A DNA stretch of 64,000 nt from positions 186,001 through 250,000 of the forward strand of contig JAPMLR010000003.1 of NCBI GenBank assembly GCA_026410415.1, given 5' to 3'. The notes below the pieces were generated by a model. It was given only the letters and a program-made list of their open reading frames with translations. It was not told the origin of the DNA and ran no database searches. The position numbers and the translations under genes are program-made. Positions 36,537 through 46,612 of this stretch are shown here, piece by piece (position 1 is the stretch's first letter; every line of letters begins with the position of its first letter). This stretch comes from Denitratimonas yunnanensis (SeqCode). GTDB lineage: Bacteria; Pseudomonadota; Gammaproteobacteria; Xanthomonadales; Xanthomonadaceae.

Positions 36537-36626
36537 TCGTCACGTTGAGCGCGTGCGGGCGTCCTGAAACCGTGCGCAACGCGTTATCCTGCGCCGGTTC
36601 CCAGTCCACGACGTACCGGAGGCGAC

Positions 36627-37382
36627 ATGTTCACCCGTTTGGCCAATGTCTTTCGCGGCTTCTTGTCGCTGTTCGTATCGGGCATCGAAAAGCGCAATCC
36701 CGAAGCACTGCTCGAGCTTGAGCAGGAAAACCTGCGCAAGCAGATCGGCAGCTACAACCAGAGCCTCGCAGCGCACGCCGGCCTCGCCGAGCGCCTGATG
36801 AGCCAGGTCAAGAAGCTGGAGGCCGAGGAGAACGACCTGCGAGCCAAGACGCGCGCCCACCTGCGTGCCGGCAATCAGGCCGCTGCCGCGCAGTTGGCGT
36901 TGCGCCTGCAGACGGTCACGCGGGAACTCGCGGAGAATCGCAGCCAGTTGGAGCAAGCCGAAACCACCTACCAGAATCTCGTCAAGGCCCGAGATGTCGC
37001 GGTCAGTGCGGCCCGCGCCAAGATCGACAGCCTCAAGGGCGCGATCAACGACATGCGCATGAAGAAGGCGCTGGCCGACATGAACGAAATGGCGGCTGGC
37101 ATGATCGGCCAGATCGGTGGATCGGGCGATACCCTCAACCGCCTGCACGAAATGGTCGAGGAGGAGCGCACCAAGCAGGCTGGACGCGCCCGTGTGGCGA
37201 AGGATTCCATCGACATGGGCGATATCAACCTCAAGGAAGCCGAGCAGCAGGCGCTGGCCGACCAGGCATTGGCCGATTTTGCCGCGGCCGAAGGTTTGAC
37301 GATCGAAGGCGCGCCGCTGCCGCAGCCGGTCGAGCGCAGCATGGGCTCCGCGCCACGTCAGAGCGACAGCGAATCGGCCTGA
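36627..37382 (+). CDS. pspA: PspA/IM30-family membrane-remodelling protein
   Basis: A 251-residue PspA/Vipp1-family protein. It starts with an amphipathic helix (MFTRLANVFRGFLSLFVSGIEKRNPEALLE) for membrane binding, then a long alpha-helical coiled hairpin typical of the family (residues ~25–220), including a conserved ETTYQNLVKARDVAVSAARAKI segment. PspA and Vipp1 are members of the ESCRT-III superfamily and polymerise on damaged membranes. Unlike in E. coli there are no pspB, pspC or pspF neighbours, and I found no sigma-54 promoter upstream. GGAGG lies a few bases before the ATG. It begins a five-gene run with an AAA+ ATPase 12 bases downstream. Confidence 0.9.
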   Translation: MFTRLANVFRGFLSLFVSGIEKRNPEALLELEQENLRKQIGSYNQSLAAHAGLAERLMSQVKKLEAEENDLRAKTRAHLRAGNQAAAAQLALRLQTVTRELAENRSQLEQAETTYQNLVKARDVAVSAARAKIDSLKGAINDMRMKKALADMNEMAAGMIGQIGGSGDTLNRLHEMVEEERTKQAGRARVAKDSIDMGDINLKEAEQQALADQALADFAAAEGLTIEGAPLPQPVERSMGSAPRQSDSESA

Positions 37383-37394
37383 CGACCGCGCCCG

Positions 37395-39044
37395 ATGCCA
37401 CTGGAACCCCACGCTCCGGCATGGTTGTCCGAACTCGCGCTGGCTTATGAAAGCGGTGCGCACGGTCAGTTCGTGCTGTACGGCAATGTTTCCGACCGCT
37501 TTCCACTCGGTGGTCGGCTCGTCTCGCTGACGCGCTATCTGGATGCGCAGTTGCTCGCCGGCTTCCAGGTCGTGTTCGGCTACGACGCCGGCAATGGCCT
37601 GTCGATCCTGCGCGGCGTGGAACGTCTGCGCGATTGGCCGGCGTTCGAAAAAATCGGCCCGATGCCGCGCGAACCGCGAGCCGCGCTGGAAGTGGTGGCG
37701 CGCTACCTGCGTTATCGCGCCAACCTGCGTGCGCTCGGGCGCGGCGACGACGAGCACGTCGCGCTGATCCTGCGCGGGGTCGATCAATGGCTGCCGGGCG
37801 GACGCCAGGGCGATTTCGAGATCGCCAGCCTGGCCAGCCTGATCCGTGACTTCTCCAGCGAGCCGCCGTATGCGGACTTGCCATTCGTTTCGTTGATCCT
37901 TGCCGACAATCTCAACGATCTGCATCCGCAGGTGGCGTTCAACCCGCGTGTGGCGAGACTGCGCATCCCGCTTCCGGACGTGCCGCTGCTGGCCCGTGCA
38001 CTGGCGCAGTTGCGCATCGACCACCCGGCCGCGTTCGATCCGGCCGAAGGCGACGAGATGGCGGCGCAGGCGCTGGCCGGCGTCAGCATCAGCGCCTTGC
38101 AGAGTCTGGTACGCCAGCGTGCGCACGAGAAGCGCCCGCTGCAGCCGGCAGATCATGTGCAGGTGAAGAAGGCGCTGGTCGAGGATGAGGCCAGTGGACT
38201 GGTGGAGTTCATCGATTCGCACCGAACGCTGGACGATTACCACGCGCCCGGTGCATTGAAAACCTGGCTGCGGCAGGACATCGCGTTGTGGCGCGCCGGC
38301 GAAACCCGCGCGTTGCCGATGGGCTATCTGTTTTGTGGTCCGGTCGGTACCGGAAAAACCTTCCTCGTCGAATGCCTCGCTGGTGAGGCCGGTGTGCCGG
38401 TGGTGAAACTGAAAAACTTCCGGGATCGCTGGGTGGGTTCATCCGAGGGCAATCTGGAGAAGATCTTCCGACTGATCCGCGCACTGGGTCGCTGCATCGT
38501 GTTCGTGGACGAGGCCGATCAGACGCTGGGTCGTCGCGATTCGGGCAGTGGCGACTCGGGCTTGTCCGGGCGGCTGTATTCGATGATCGCGCAGGAAATG
38601 AGCGACTCGGGCAACCGTGGCCGATTGATGTGGATTCTTGCCTCGTCGCGCCCCGACCTCATCGAGGTCGACCTGAAGCGACCGGGACGCGTCGATGTGA
38701 AAGTGCCCCTGCTGCCGACGGCCACGGTCGCCGAAAGCGCGGCCTTGTTGAATGCCTTGATGAAGCGTTTCGGCATCGCGCCGGGCGCCGAGGCGATGAC
38801 GGGTTTGGCGCTGCCGTTGTTGCTCACGCCGGGTGCAGCGGAAGCGCTGGCAGTGAAGATTTACCGCAAGGTGCGGACGGAGTCGGTGGATGTGCTGACG
38901 GCGCTGGATGATTGCCTGCGCGGTTATCAAGCACCGGTGCCGGCGGACGTGATGGCGTTCCAGATGCGCATCGCGATCCGCGAGGCCACCGATATGCAAT
39001 TCGTGCCCGAGCCGCTGCGGCACTATGGCGAGGTGGCGGCATGA
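37395..39044 (+). CDS. AAA+ ATPase with Vps4-like pore loop, PspA-linked
   Basis: A 549-residue cytosolic ATPase. Residues ~1–270 look like a degenerate first AAA-type module: FVLYGNVSDRF start, no P-loop, but FVSLILADNLNDLHPQV resembling Walker B/sensor 1. Residues ~280–470 are a canonical AAA domain: Walker A GPVGTGKT (315–322), pore loop 1 DRWVGSSEGNLEKIF with aromatic Trp346, Walker B IVFVDEAD (Asp372–Glu373), sensor-1 region WILASSRPDLIEVDL, and arginine fingers in KRPGRVDV. This pattern is that of AAA disassemblases such as Vps4, spastin and p97. Being 12 bases after pspA, it is predicted to remodel PspA polymers. No clear ribosome-binding site; translational coupling is likely. Confidence 0.88.
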   Translation: MPLEPHAPAWLSELALAYESGAHGQFVLYGNVSDRFPLGGRLVSLTRYLDAQLLAGFQVVFGYDAGNGLSILRGVERLRDWPAFEKIGPMPREPRAALEVVARYLRYRANLRALGRGDDEHVALILRGVDQWLPGGRQGDFEIASLASLIRDFSSEPPYADLPFVSLILADNLNDLHPQVAFNPRVARLRIPLPDVPLLARALAQLRIDHPAAFDPAEGDEMAAQALAGVSISALQSLVRQRAHEKRPLQPADHVQVKKALVEDEASGLVEFIDSHRTLDDYHAPGALKTWLRQDIALWRAGETRALPMGYLFCGPVGTGKTFLVECLAGEAGVPVVKLKNFRDRWVGSSEGNLEKIFRLIRALGRCIVFVDEADQTLGRRDSGSGDSGLSGRLYSMIAQEMSDSGNRGRLMWILASSRPDLIEVDLKRPGRVDVKVPLLPTATVAESAALLNALMKRFGIAPGAEAMTGLALPLLLTPGAAEALAVKIYRKVRTESVDVLTALDDCLRGYQAPVPADVMAFQMRIAIREATDMQFVPEPLRHYGEVAA

Positions 39045-39901
39045 GTCTCGCGCGCCGGCTCTGGGCGGCATTCGTCGCACGGCCGTTCGGCATGCCGATT
39101 CCGCCCAATTTCTTCTATCTGGCCGCGATGGGGCTTCTCGGCGCGTTCGTCAGCCCCGGATTCTGGGTGCTGGGCGCCGGCTTCGAGATCGGTTACCTGT
39201 TCTGGCTGGCGAACAACCGCCGTTTCCGTGCCACGCTGGAGGCCGACGAGGCCAGGGACGATCCCGCCGAGCGCCGCTATCACCGCCTCTGGGACACGCT
39301 CACCACGGCGCGCCGCGAACGCCAGCGCGCGCTCGAACAGCGCGCCCGCGACATCGTCGGCCTGCTCGATGCCGACCCGATGATGCGCACCCACACCGAC
39401 AGCATCGAACAGCTGGTCTGGCTGCACCTGCGCATGTTGAGCGCCGATCAGGCCATCGCCCAGGTGCTCGTCACCGCCAGCGAGGAAAGCGGACGCCTGC
39501 AACAGCAGGAAGACGCCATCGCCGCGCGTCTGGCGCGTGCCGATCTGGATGCCGAGCTGCGCCGCAGCCTGGAGCAGCAGAAGCAGGTGATCGATGCGCG
39601 CCAGGCCGCGCACGCACAGGCAGGCCTGCGCGCCGAACGCATCGAGGCCGAACTGGCGCGCATCGACCAGCAGGTCGCGCTGATCCGCGAACAGGCGCTG
39701 CTTTCGGGCGACGAACAGCGCATCGGTACCTCGCTCGATGCGCTGACCTCGGCCTTCAATGAGGCCGACCGCTGGCTCGACAGCCAGCGCGACCTGATCG
39801 GCGCGCTGGATCTGGACGATCATGCTTCGCTGCCGCCGCGCGTATTGCGCGGCAGTGTCTCTTCCACGCCGCAACGGGTATCCCAGGGAGTGTCACGATG
39901 A
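39041..39901 (+). CDS. Membrane-anchored coiled-coil protein of the PspA cluster
   Basis: A 286-residue protein with no family I can name. Residues ~23–57 are hydrophobic with a glycine-rich centre (FFYLAAMGLLGAFVSPGFWVLGAGFEIGYLFWL), enough for one helix or a tight hairpin; no cleavable signal is seen, and the positively charged N-terminus (ARRLWAAF) suggests an inner-membrane anchor. Residues ~65–275 are charged and alpha-helical with heptad character (RRERQRALEQRARDIVGLL, EESGRLQQQEDAIAARLARAD, RAERIEAELARIDQQV), so a cytoplasmic coiled coil is predicted. Start and stop each overlap a neighbour by four bases. It could tether the ATPase or PspA polymer to the membrane; this is inference. 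Confidence 0.75.
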   Translation: MSLARRLWAAFVARPFGMPIPPNFFYLAAMGLLGAFVSPGFWVLGAGFEIGYLFWLANNRRFRATLEADEARDDPAERRYHRLWDTLTTARRERQRALEQRARDIVGLLDADPMMRTHTDSIEQLVWLHLRMLSADQAIAQVLVTASEESGRLQQQEDAIAARLARADLDAELRRSLEQQKQVIDARQAAHAQAGLRAERIEAELARIDQQVALIREQALLSGDEQRIGTSLDALTSAFNEADRWLDSQRDLIGALDLDDHASLPPRVLRGSVSSTPQRVSQGVSR

Positions 39902-41604
39902 ACCGAATCCGTCTTCCCATGTTCGCGCGTGCTGGCCGCCAGGGTGGCGGTGCGGCAGGTGTTTTCGTCACTCTGCTGCTGGTGCTCGGCCTGGTCGTGC
40001 TCGGTGGTTGGCTGGTGCTGCGCGATACGCGCACGCCCGATGCGCCGGGTGAATCGCGTTCGCCCATCGCAACGCTCGCCGATGCGCCGGATGCGCCCGA
40101 TCCCATCGAACCCCTGACCACGTTGCCTCGGCTCGACGCCGCTGCGCCTTACCAGCCGCAGGGCGACATCATCGACGTGGACATCAGCGAATACGCCGGC
40201 TATGCCGGCCTGGTGATCGCCAACGGCGGCCTTGCGCCGAATCCCGACTCCTTTTTCGCACGCAACTACGGTTTCCAGGTGCGTCTGACGCTGGCTGAAG
40301 AAGAAGGCTGGTCCAAGCTCAACAACGGTCGCGTTGCCGCCTCGGTGACGACGGCCGACGTGCTGGCCGTGCTCGGTCGGCAGTTCGATGTCGTGGTGCC
40401 GGCGCAGATCGCGTTTTCGCGCGGTGCCGATCAGGTGGTGGTGGATGCAGGCATCACCTCGGTCAATCAGCTCAAGGGCAAGACGCTGGCGGCCTCGCAG
40501 TTCAACGAGAGCGAATTCTTCATCCGCTATCTGGCATCCGAGGCGGGTGTTCCGGTGAAGGTGCTGCGCGATCTGGATGCCAAACCTGCCGCGAACGAAC
40601 TGGGGCTGGTGTTCTATGAGGATGCGTTCGTGGCCTGCGATGCCTATGAAGCGGAGCTTGCGACACGCGCGCCGCGATTGCAGGGCTGCGTCGGCTGGTC
40701 GCCGCGCACGGAAGAAGTCGTGGCGGCATCCGGCAACGCGGCCAAGGTGCTGGTGTCCAATCGCAACCTCCTGATCGTTGCGGATCTGTTGCTGGTCAAC
40801 AAGGGCTTTGCGCAGGCCAAGCCCGAGTGGGTGAAAGGCTTGGTGCATGGCCTTCTGGAAGGCAACCGTCAGGTGCGCGACGAACCGGCGAGGCATCTGG
40901 CCACCATCGGCCGCGCGTTCGAGTGGAGCGAGGAGGAAACCCGCGCCGAGCTGGCGCGTGTGCATCTTTCCAACCTGCCGGAAAACCGCGCTTTCTTCAG
41001 CGGCCAGATCGATGCGGCCGGCTCCTTCCAGGGTATCTACCAGTCCTCGGTACTGGCCTACGGCAATCTGGTCCGCAATCCTGCCGACCCTGCGCGTTTC
41101 GTCGACACCACGCATCTGGACGCGCTGGACAAGAGCGGCGAGTTTTCCACGCAGACCATCGCGATCGCGCCAATCCGCACCAGCACCGGCGCGATCTCGC
41201 TGGAAGGCGATGCGCTGCTGTCGCGCGACATACGCTTCTTCTTCGAGCCCAATTCCGCCGTGCTGGACAAGGCTTCGCAGGAAAACCTCAAGTACCTGGA
41301 CACGGTTCAGAACTTCCTGCAAGTCAGTCCCGGATCCATCGTGCTGCTGCGCGGCCACGTGGACGACGCGCGTCGCGCCGAGTTCGAAAAGCAGGGCGGA
41401 GCGCAACTGGTGCGCAGCATGGCGCTCAAGGCCATGGAGCTTTCCCGCCAGCGCGCCGAAGCGGTGCGCGCCGCGTTGCTGGAACGCCATCCTCGACTCG
41501 ACGCCAATCGCATCGAGCTGGTCGGACGTGGCTGGGAAGAGCCGGCGGGCAGCGACAGCGATCTCAACCGTCGCGTCGAAGTGCAGTGGTTCACGCTTGA
41601 ATGA
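39898..41604 (+). CDS. Membrane-anchored solute-binding/OmpA fusion protein
   Basis: A 568-residue envelope protein. One membrane helix (residues ~19–41, GAAGVFVTLLLVLGLVVLGGWLVL) anchors it in the inner membrane. Residues ~85–390 resemble periplasmic solute-binding proteins of the NMT1/SsuA-like type (GLVIANGGLAPNPDSFFARNYGF and DAGITSVNQLKGKTLAAS). From ~residue 430 an OmpA-like domain follows (RFFFEPNSAVLD, LLRGHVDDARRAEF, LSRQRAEAVRAALLERH, DLNRRVEVQW), expected to bind peptidoglycan; the usual HTD of its loop is HVD. The combination links inner membrane, a ligand-binding fold and the cell wall. Both ends overlap neighbours (ATGA). No transporter subunits accompany it, so sensing or tethering is more likely than import. 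Confidence 0.82.
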   Translation: MNRIRLPMFARAGRQGGGAAGVFVTLLLVLGLVVLGGWLVLRDTRTPDAPGESRSPIATLADAPDAPDPIEPLTTLPRLDAAAPYQPQGDIIDVDISEYAGYAGLVIANGGLAPNPDSFFARNYGFQVRLTLAEEEGWSKLNNGRVAASVTTADVLAVLGRQFDVVVPAQIAFSRGADQVVVDAGITSVNQLKGKTLAASQFNESEFFIRYLASEAGVPVKVLRDLDAKPAANELGLVFYEDAFVACDAYEAELATRAPRLQGCVGWSPRTEEVVAASGNAAKVLVSNRNLLIVADLLLVNKGFAQAKPEWVKGLVHGLLEGNRQVRDEPARHLATIGRAFEWSEEETRAELARVHLSNLPENRAFFSGQIDAAGSFQGIYQSSVLAYGNLVRNPADPARFVDTTHLDALDKSGEFSTQTIAIAPIRTSTGAISLEGDALLSRDIRFFFEPNSAVLDKASQENLKYLDTVQNFLQVSPGSIVLLRGHVDDARRAEFEKQGGAQLVRSMALKAMELSRQRAEAVRAALLERHPRLDANRIELVGRGWEEPAGSDSDLNRRVEVQWFTLE

Positions 41605-43787
41605 TGCCGGCGCCCGCCAGCGGAACGCGCCCTTCACGTGCGAGGCAGCTCGTTCGCGTCACGCTGTTGCTGGTGATGCTGTATCTGCTTTGCATCAACG
41701 CGTTGATCAATTCGCCATTGCTGGAACCTCTGGTCAATCGCAAGCCCGAGCGATTCAACCTGCACTGGCAGCGCGGTCTGATGCTCTGGCCGGGGCACGT
41801 CACGCTCTGGGGCGTGACGATGCATGGCCAGGCGGGGCATCGGCAGTGGCGGATCGAGGCGCGTCGGGTATCCGGGCGGATCGCGTTGTGGCCGTTGTTG
41901 CGCAAGGAGTTGCACTTCACCCGGATCGACGGTGACAGCCCGATCATCACCCTGCAGCGGGTGGACCTCGCGTTGCCGCCGCCACTCCCGGATGACCGCG
42001 GCCTGCGACTCATGTTCGATGATGTGCGGGTCGCGTCACGGCTGCTGTTTGCCAGCGGCGACCTGCGCGTCGAGGGTGTGGCCGATGTCCGTGCGCGTTG
42101 GCAGCAGCAGTTGCGTGGCGGCCCCTTCGAACTGTTTCCGTCCACGGTCCGGCTGCGCGAGGCAACCCTGGCACGCGGGGAGCGTGTGCTGCTGCGCGAG
42201 GCGACGCTGGACGGCACGACGCGCATCGATACGCATCGCCGACGCGAACACCCCGGCCTCGGCATCCTCGACTTCCTTGCCTTCGATGCCGGGATCGATG
42301 CGGTGACGCCCGGGCTGTCGGTTGATGTGGATTCACGCTTTGCCCTCGCTCCGGACGTGTTTCCCGATACGGGCGCGCTGGATGGGCGCATCGTGTTCGA
42401 ACGCGGCGACCTCGGCCCGGAAACGGTGTTGCGATTGCGCCTTCCGCTGGTGGCCACCACCCATTCCGGTCATGTCGCCTATGACGATGCGACGCTGGCG
42501 CTGCAAGTGGATGACGAACACATCGGTGTGACCCTGCAATTGCCTCCGGTGCCGGATCTGGTGGAGCGCGCCGAAGGTCGTTTGAAGCTGGTGTCCCGCC
42601 GCGTGCCGCTGCCGCCCTGGAAAGAACAGTGGGCGCGCCTGGATGGGGAGATTGATCTCCACTCGCGGTTCTCCTCGCTCGCCTTCGTGCAGCCCTTGCT
42701 GGCGCGCCTGCGAGGCTATGAGCTGGAAGGCAGTGGCGATGTCCAGGCGCGAATCGTGTTGGCGCGCGGCGAGTTGGCGGCCGGAACCGAGGCGACGGTG
42801 AACGAGGCCGAATTCGTGCTGACCGCCTACTCGCACCAGTTTCGAGGCGCAGCCCAGGCCGAAGCCCGAATCGCCCCCATTGGCGAAAAGGAGCAGGGCG
42901 TAACCGCGCAAGTGCGGCTGGATCGCTTCGACATCGCGCCCTCGAACGAGCACGGTGTGGTACTCGGTTCCGGACGCAACCTGAAGCTGGATCTTGCCGC
43001 CAGTGGCACGCTCGCGGAACTGCACGAGCGTCTTCAGGCCCGGCTTCGATTTGCCGATGCGCGCTTGCCGGACCTGACGCATTTCAATCGCTATTTGCCC
43101 AGGCAAGGACTGCAGTTCCTCTCGGGCAGCGGACGTGTCGGGGCCGACATGAGCATGCACGTGGCGGAGGATCGCAATGGCGGCGTGATGACCCTGGCAG
43201 CGTCGGATGCAGCGGTACGCTTCGGCGGAATGGTGTTGCGTGCCGATCTGGACGTGGATGCGCGGCTCGAAGCGAGACGGTTGGATGAGCCGGATTTCGC
43301 GCTGCCGGGCACGCGCATCGCGATCCGGCGTGCCGCCATCATCGAGCCAGCCGACGAGCGCGTCGAAGGCTGGTGGGGGCGCGCCGACATCACGCGTGGT
43401 CGCGTCAGTCTGACTCAACCGATGGATCTCACCGCCCATGCCGAGGTGGAAATGCGGGATGTCGGGCCACTGTTGGCGATGTTCGCGCAGCACAAGCGAT
43501 TTCCTCGCTGGATTCGAAATCTGATCGACTCCGGCACGACGCGGGTCTCGGGACGCGCGGCAATGCGCGAGGACGACATGATCGTCGATCACGTTCTTGC
43601 CCGTAACGACCGCTTCGATGTGCAGGCGCGCCTGAAGTTTGGCGAAGAGAAACCCAGCGGGCACCTCTATGCTCGATGGGGCGTGCTGGGCATGGCGATG
43701 GGACTCGACCGGGGCGAGCGCGAGTTTCATCTGGCCGGCGCGCGAAAATGGTTCGATTCGCAATCGGCCTACCTTCCCGAAGAGTGA
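41601..43787 (+). CDS. Large AsmA/DUF748-like envelope protein
   Basis: A 728-residue protein with one N-terminal membrane helix (residues ~18–36, LVRVTLLLVMLYLLCINALI) and a large periplasmic part of repeated beta-rich segments (HVTLWGVTMHG, VTLQLPPVPDLVERAEGRLKL, VSGRAAMREDDMIVDHVLARNDRFDVQARLKFG). The layout resembles AsmA-like, bridge-type proteins that span the periplasm with a beta-groove and move or organise lipids; similarity at residue level is loose, so this is a structural guess. It ends the overlapping run (its ATG overlaps the preceding stop, ATGA), 84 bases before the cystathionine beta-synthase gene. Context suggests a membrane-lipid role alongside PspA. Confidence 0.65.
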   Translation: MMPAPASGTRPSRARQLVRVTLLLVMLYLLCINALINSPLLEPLVNRKPERFNLHWQRGLMLWPGHVTLWGVTMHGQAGHRQWRIEARRVSGRIALWPLLRKELHFTRIDGDSPIITLQRVDLALPPPLPDDRGLRLMFDDVRVASRLLFASGDLRVEGVADVRARWQQQLRGGPFELFPSTVRLREATLARGERVLLREATLDGTTRIDTHRRREHPGLGILDFLAFDAGIDAVTPGLSVDVDSRFALAPDVFPDTGALDGRIVFERGDLGPETVLRLRLPLVATTHSGHVAYDDATLALQVDDEHIGVTLQLPPVPDLVERAEGRLKLVSRRVPLPPWKEQWARLDGEIDLHSRFSSLAFVQPLLARLRGYELEGSGDVQARIVLARGELAAGTEATVNEAEFVLTAYSHQFRGAAQAEARIAPIGEKEQGVTAQVRLDRFDIAPSNEHGVVLGSGRNLKLDLAASGTLAELHERLQARLRFADARLPDLTHFNRYLPRQGLQFLSGSGRVGADMSMHVAEDRNGGVMTLAASDAAVRFGGMVLRADLDVDARLEARRLDEPDFALPGTRIAIRRAAIIEPADERVEGWWGRADITRGRVSLTQPMDLTAHAEVEMRDVGPLLAMFAQHKRFPRWIRNLIDSGTTRVSGRAAMREDDMIVDHVLARNDRFDVQARLKFGEEKPSGHLYARWGVLGMAMGLDRGEREFHLAGARKWFDSQSAYLPEE

Positions 43788-43871
43788 TTCGAACGTCGGC
43801 TGCATCGGCGCGATGACGATGCATTGGCTATCATGTCGACACTTGCCAACGCGCCTCCGTCATCACGTCCC

Positions 43872-45242
<1,371 letters not shown>

Positions 45243-45315
45243 TCCGGCGGCAGGCGAAGGCGAAGTACAGGGCGAAGGGCTATGATGCCGGCCTCGTTAC
45301 TGGATCCATCGACGC

Positions 45316-46479
45316 ATGAACGCTGAAAACACCCATGGCCTCGGTACGTTGGCCATCCACGCCGGCCAGTCTCCCGATCCGTCCACCGGCGCGGTGATGA
45401 CGCCGATCTACGCTACTTCGACGTACGTGCAGCAAAGCCCCGGCGTGCATCAGGGCTTCGAATACAGCCGCAGCCACAACCCCACCCGGTTCGCCTACGA
45501 GCGTTGCGTGGCGGCGCTGGAAGGTGGCACCCACGGCTACGCCTTCGCCTCCGGTCTGGCCGCGACCTCCACAGTGCTGGAAGCGCTGGATGCCGGCAGC
45601 CACGTGATCTGCATGGACGATGTCTACGGCGGCACCTTCCGCCTGCTGGAAGGCGTGCGCCGCCGCTCGGCCGGCATCCAGACCAGCTTTGTCGATCTGA
45701 ACGACATGGGCGCGCTGGCTGCCGCCGTGCGCCCGGAAACCCGGCTGATCTGGTGTGAAACCCCGACCAACCCGCTGCTGAAGATCGTCGATCTGGAACG
45801 TCTGGCCGAGTTCGCCCGCAAGCGCAATATCCTGCTGGCGGTGGACAACACCTTCGCCTCGCCGATCCTGCAGCGTCCGCTGGAACTGGGCGCGCATCTG
45901 GTCATGCACTCGGCCACCAAGTACCTCAACGGCCACTCCGACATCGTCGGCGGCATCGCCGTGGTCGGTGACGATGCCGAACTGGCGGAAAAGATGACCT
46001 ATCTGCAGAACGCGGTTGGCGGGGTGCAGGGGCCGTTCGACAGCTTCCTCGCGCTGCGCGGGCTGAAGACGCTGCACCTGCGCATGCGCGCGCACTGCGA
46101 CAACGCGCTGGAACTGGCGCAGTGGCTGCAAACCCATCCGAAGGTGGAAAAGGTCATCCATCCGGGCCTGAACTCGCACCCGCAGCACGCGCTGGCCAAG
46201 CGCCAGATGCACGGCTTCGGCGGCATGATCAGCGTCTACGTCAAGGGCGGCCTGGACGGCGCGCGGCGCACGATGGAACGCACCGAACTGTTCGCCTGCG
46301 CCGAGTCGCTGGGCGGCGTGGAAAGTCTGGTCAACCATCCGGCGATCATGACCCATGCCTCGATCCCGGCAGAAACCCGCGTCGCGCTGGGTATCACCGA
46401 CAACCTCATCCGGCTCTCGGTTGGCGTGGAGGATGTCGAGGACCTGCGCCGCGACCTGGACGAAGCACTCGGCGGCTGA
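45316..46479 (+). CDS. Cystathionine gamma-synthase/lyase
   Basis: A 387-residue Cys/Met-metabolism PLP enzyme. The PLP lysine is Lys202 in SATKYLNGHSDIVGG; YSRSHNPTRFAYE, CETPTNPLLKIVDLERLAE and the late SLGGVESLVNHPAIMTHASIP motif fit the family. Together with the beta-synthase 73 bases upstream it gives a reverse transsulfuration pathway from homocysteine to cysteine, if it acts as the gamma-lyase; gamma-synthase or a bifunctional role are the other possibilities, and sequence alone does not settle it. No ribosome-binding site stands out before the ATG. A GCGCGCC/GGCGCGC stem and a TACAAT hexamer (46568–46573) lie downstream before the next gene. Confidence 0.9.
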   Translation: MNAENTHGLGTLAIHAGQSPDPSTGAVMTPIYATSTYVQQSPGVHQGFEYSRSHNPTRFAYERCVAALEGGTHGYAFASGLAATSTVLEALDAGSHVICMDDVYGGTFRLLEGVRRRSAGIQTSFVDLNDMGALAAAVRPETRLIWCETPTNPLLKIVDLERLAEFARKRNILLAVDNTFASPILQRPLELGAHLVMHSATKYLNGHSDIVGGIAVVGDDAELAEKMTYLQNAVGGVQGPFDSFLALRGLKTLHLRMRAHCDNALELAQWLQTHPKVEKVIHPGLNSHPQHALAKRQMHGFGGMISVYVKGGLDGARRTMERTELFACAESLGGVESLVNHPAIMTHASIPAETRVALGITDNLIRLSVGVEDVEDLRRDLDEALGG

Positions 46480-46612
46480 TCGCCGGCAGCCATTCAACGC
46501 GTCTGGCGCTCCAGCGAGGATCAGGCGCGACCTGACCCGCATCATCTCCCGTTGCAGAGCGCGCCCCTACAATGGCGCGCATGCCTCCTCACCATTTGCA
46601 AGGAATCCCGTC

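Noticed and set aside
36537..36626. Sigma-54 (PspF-type) promoter before pspA
   Set aside because: I looked for GG-N10-GC elements and found none that fit; only a weak TTATCC hexamer is visible.
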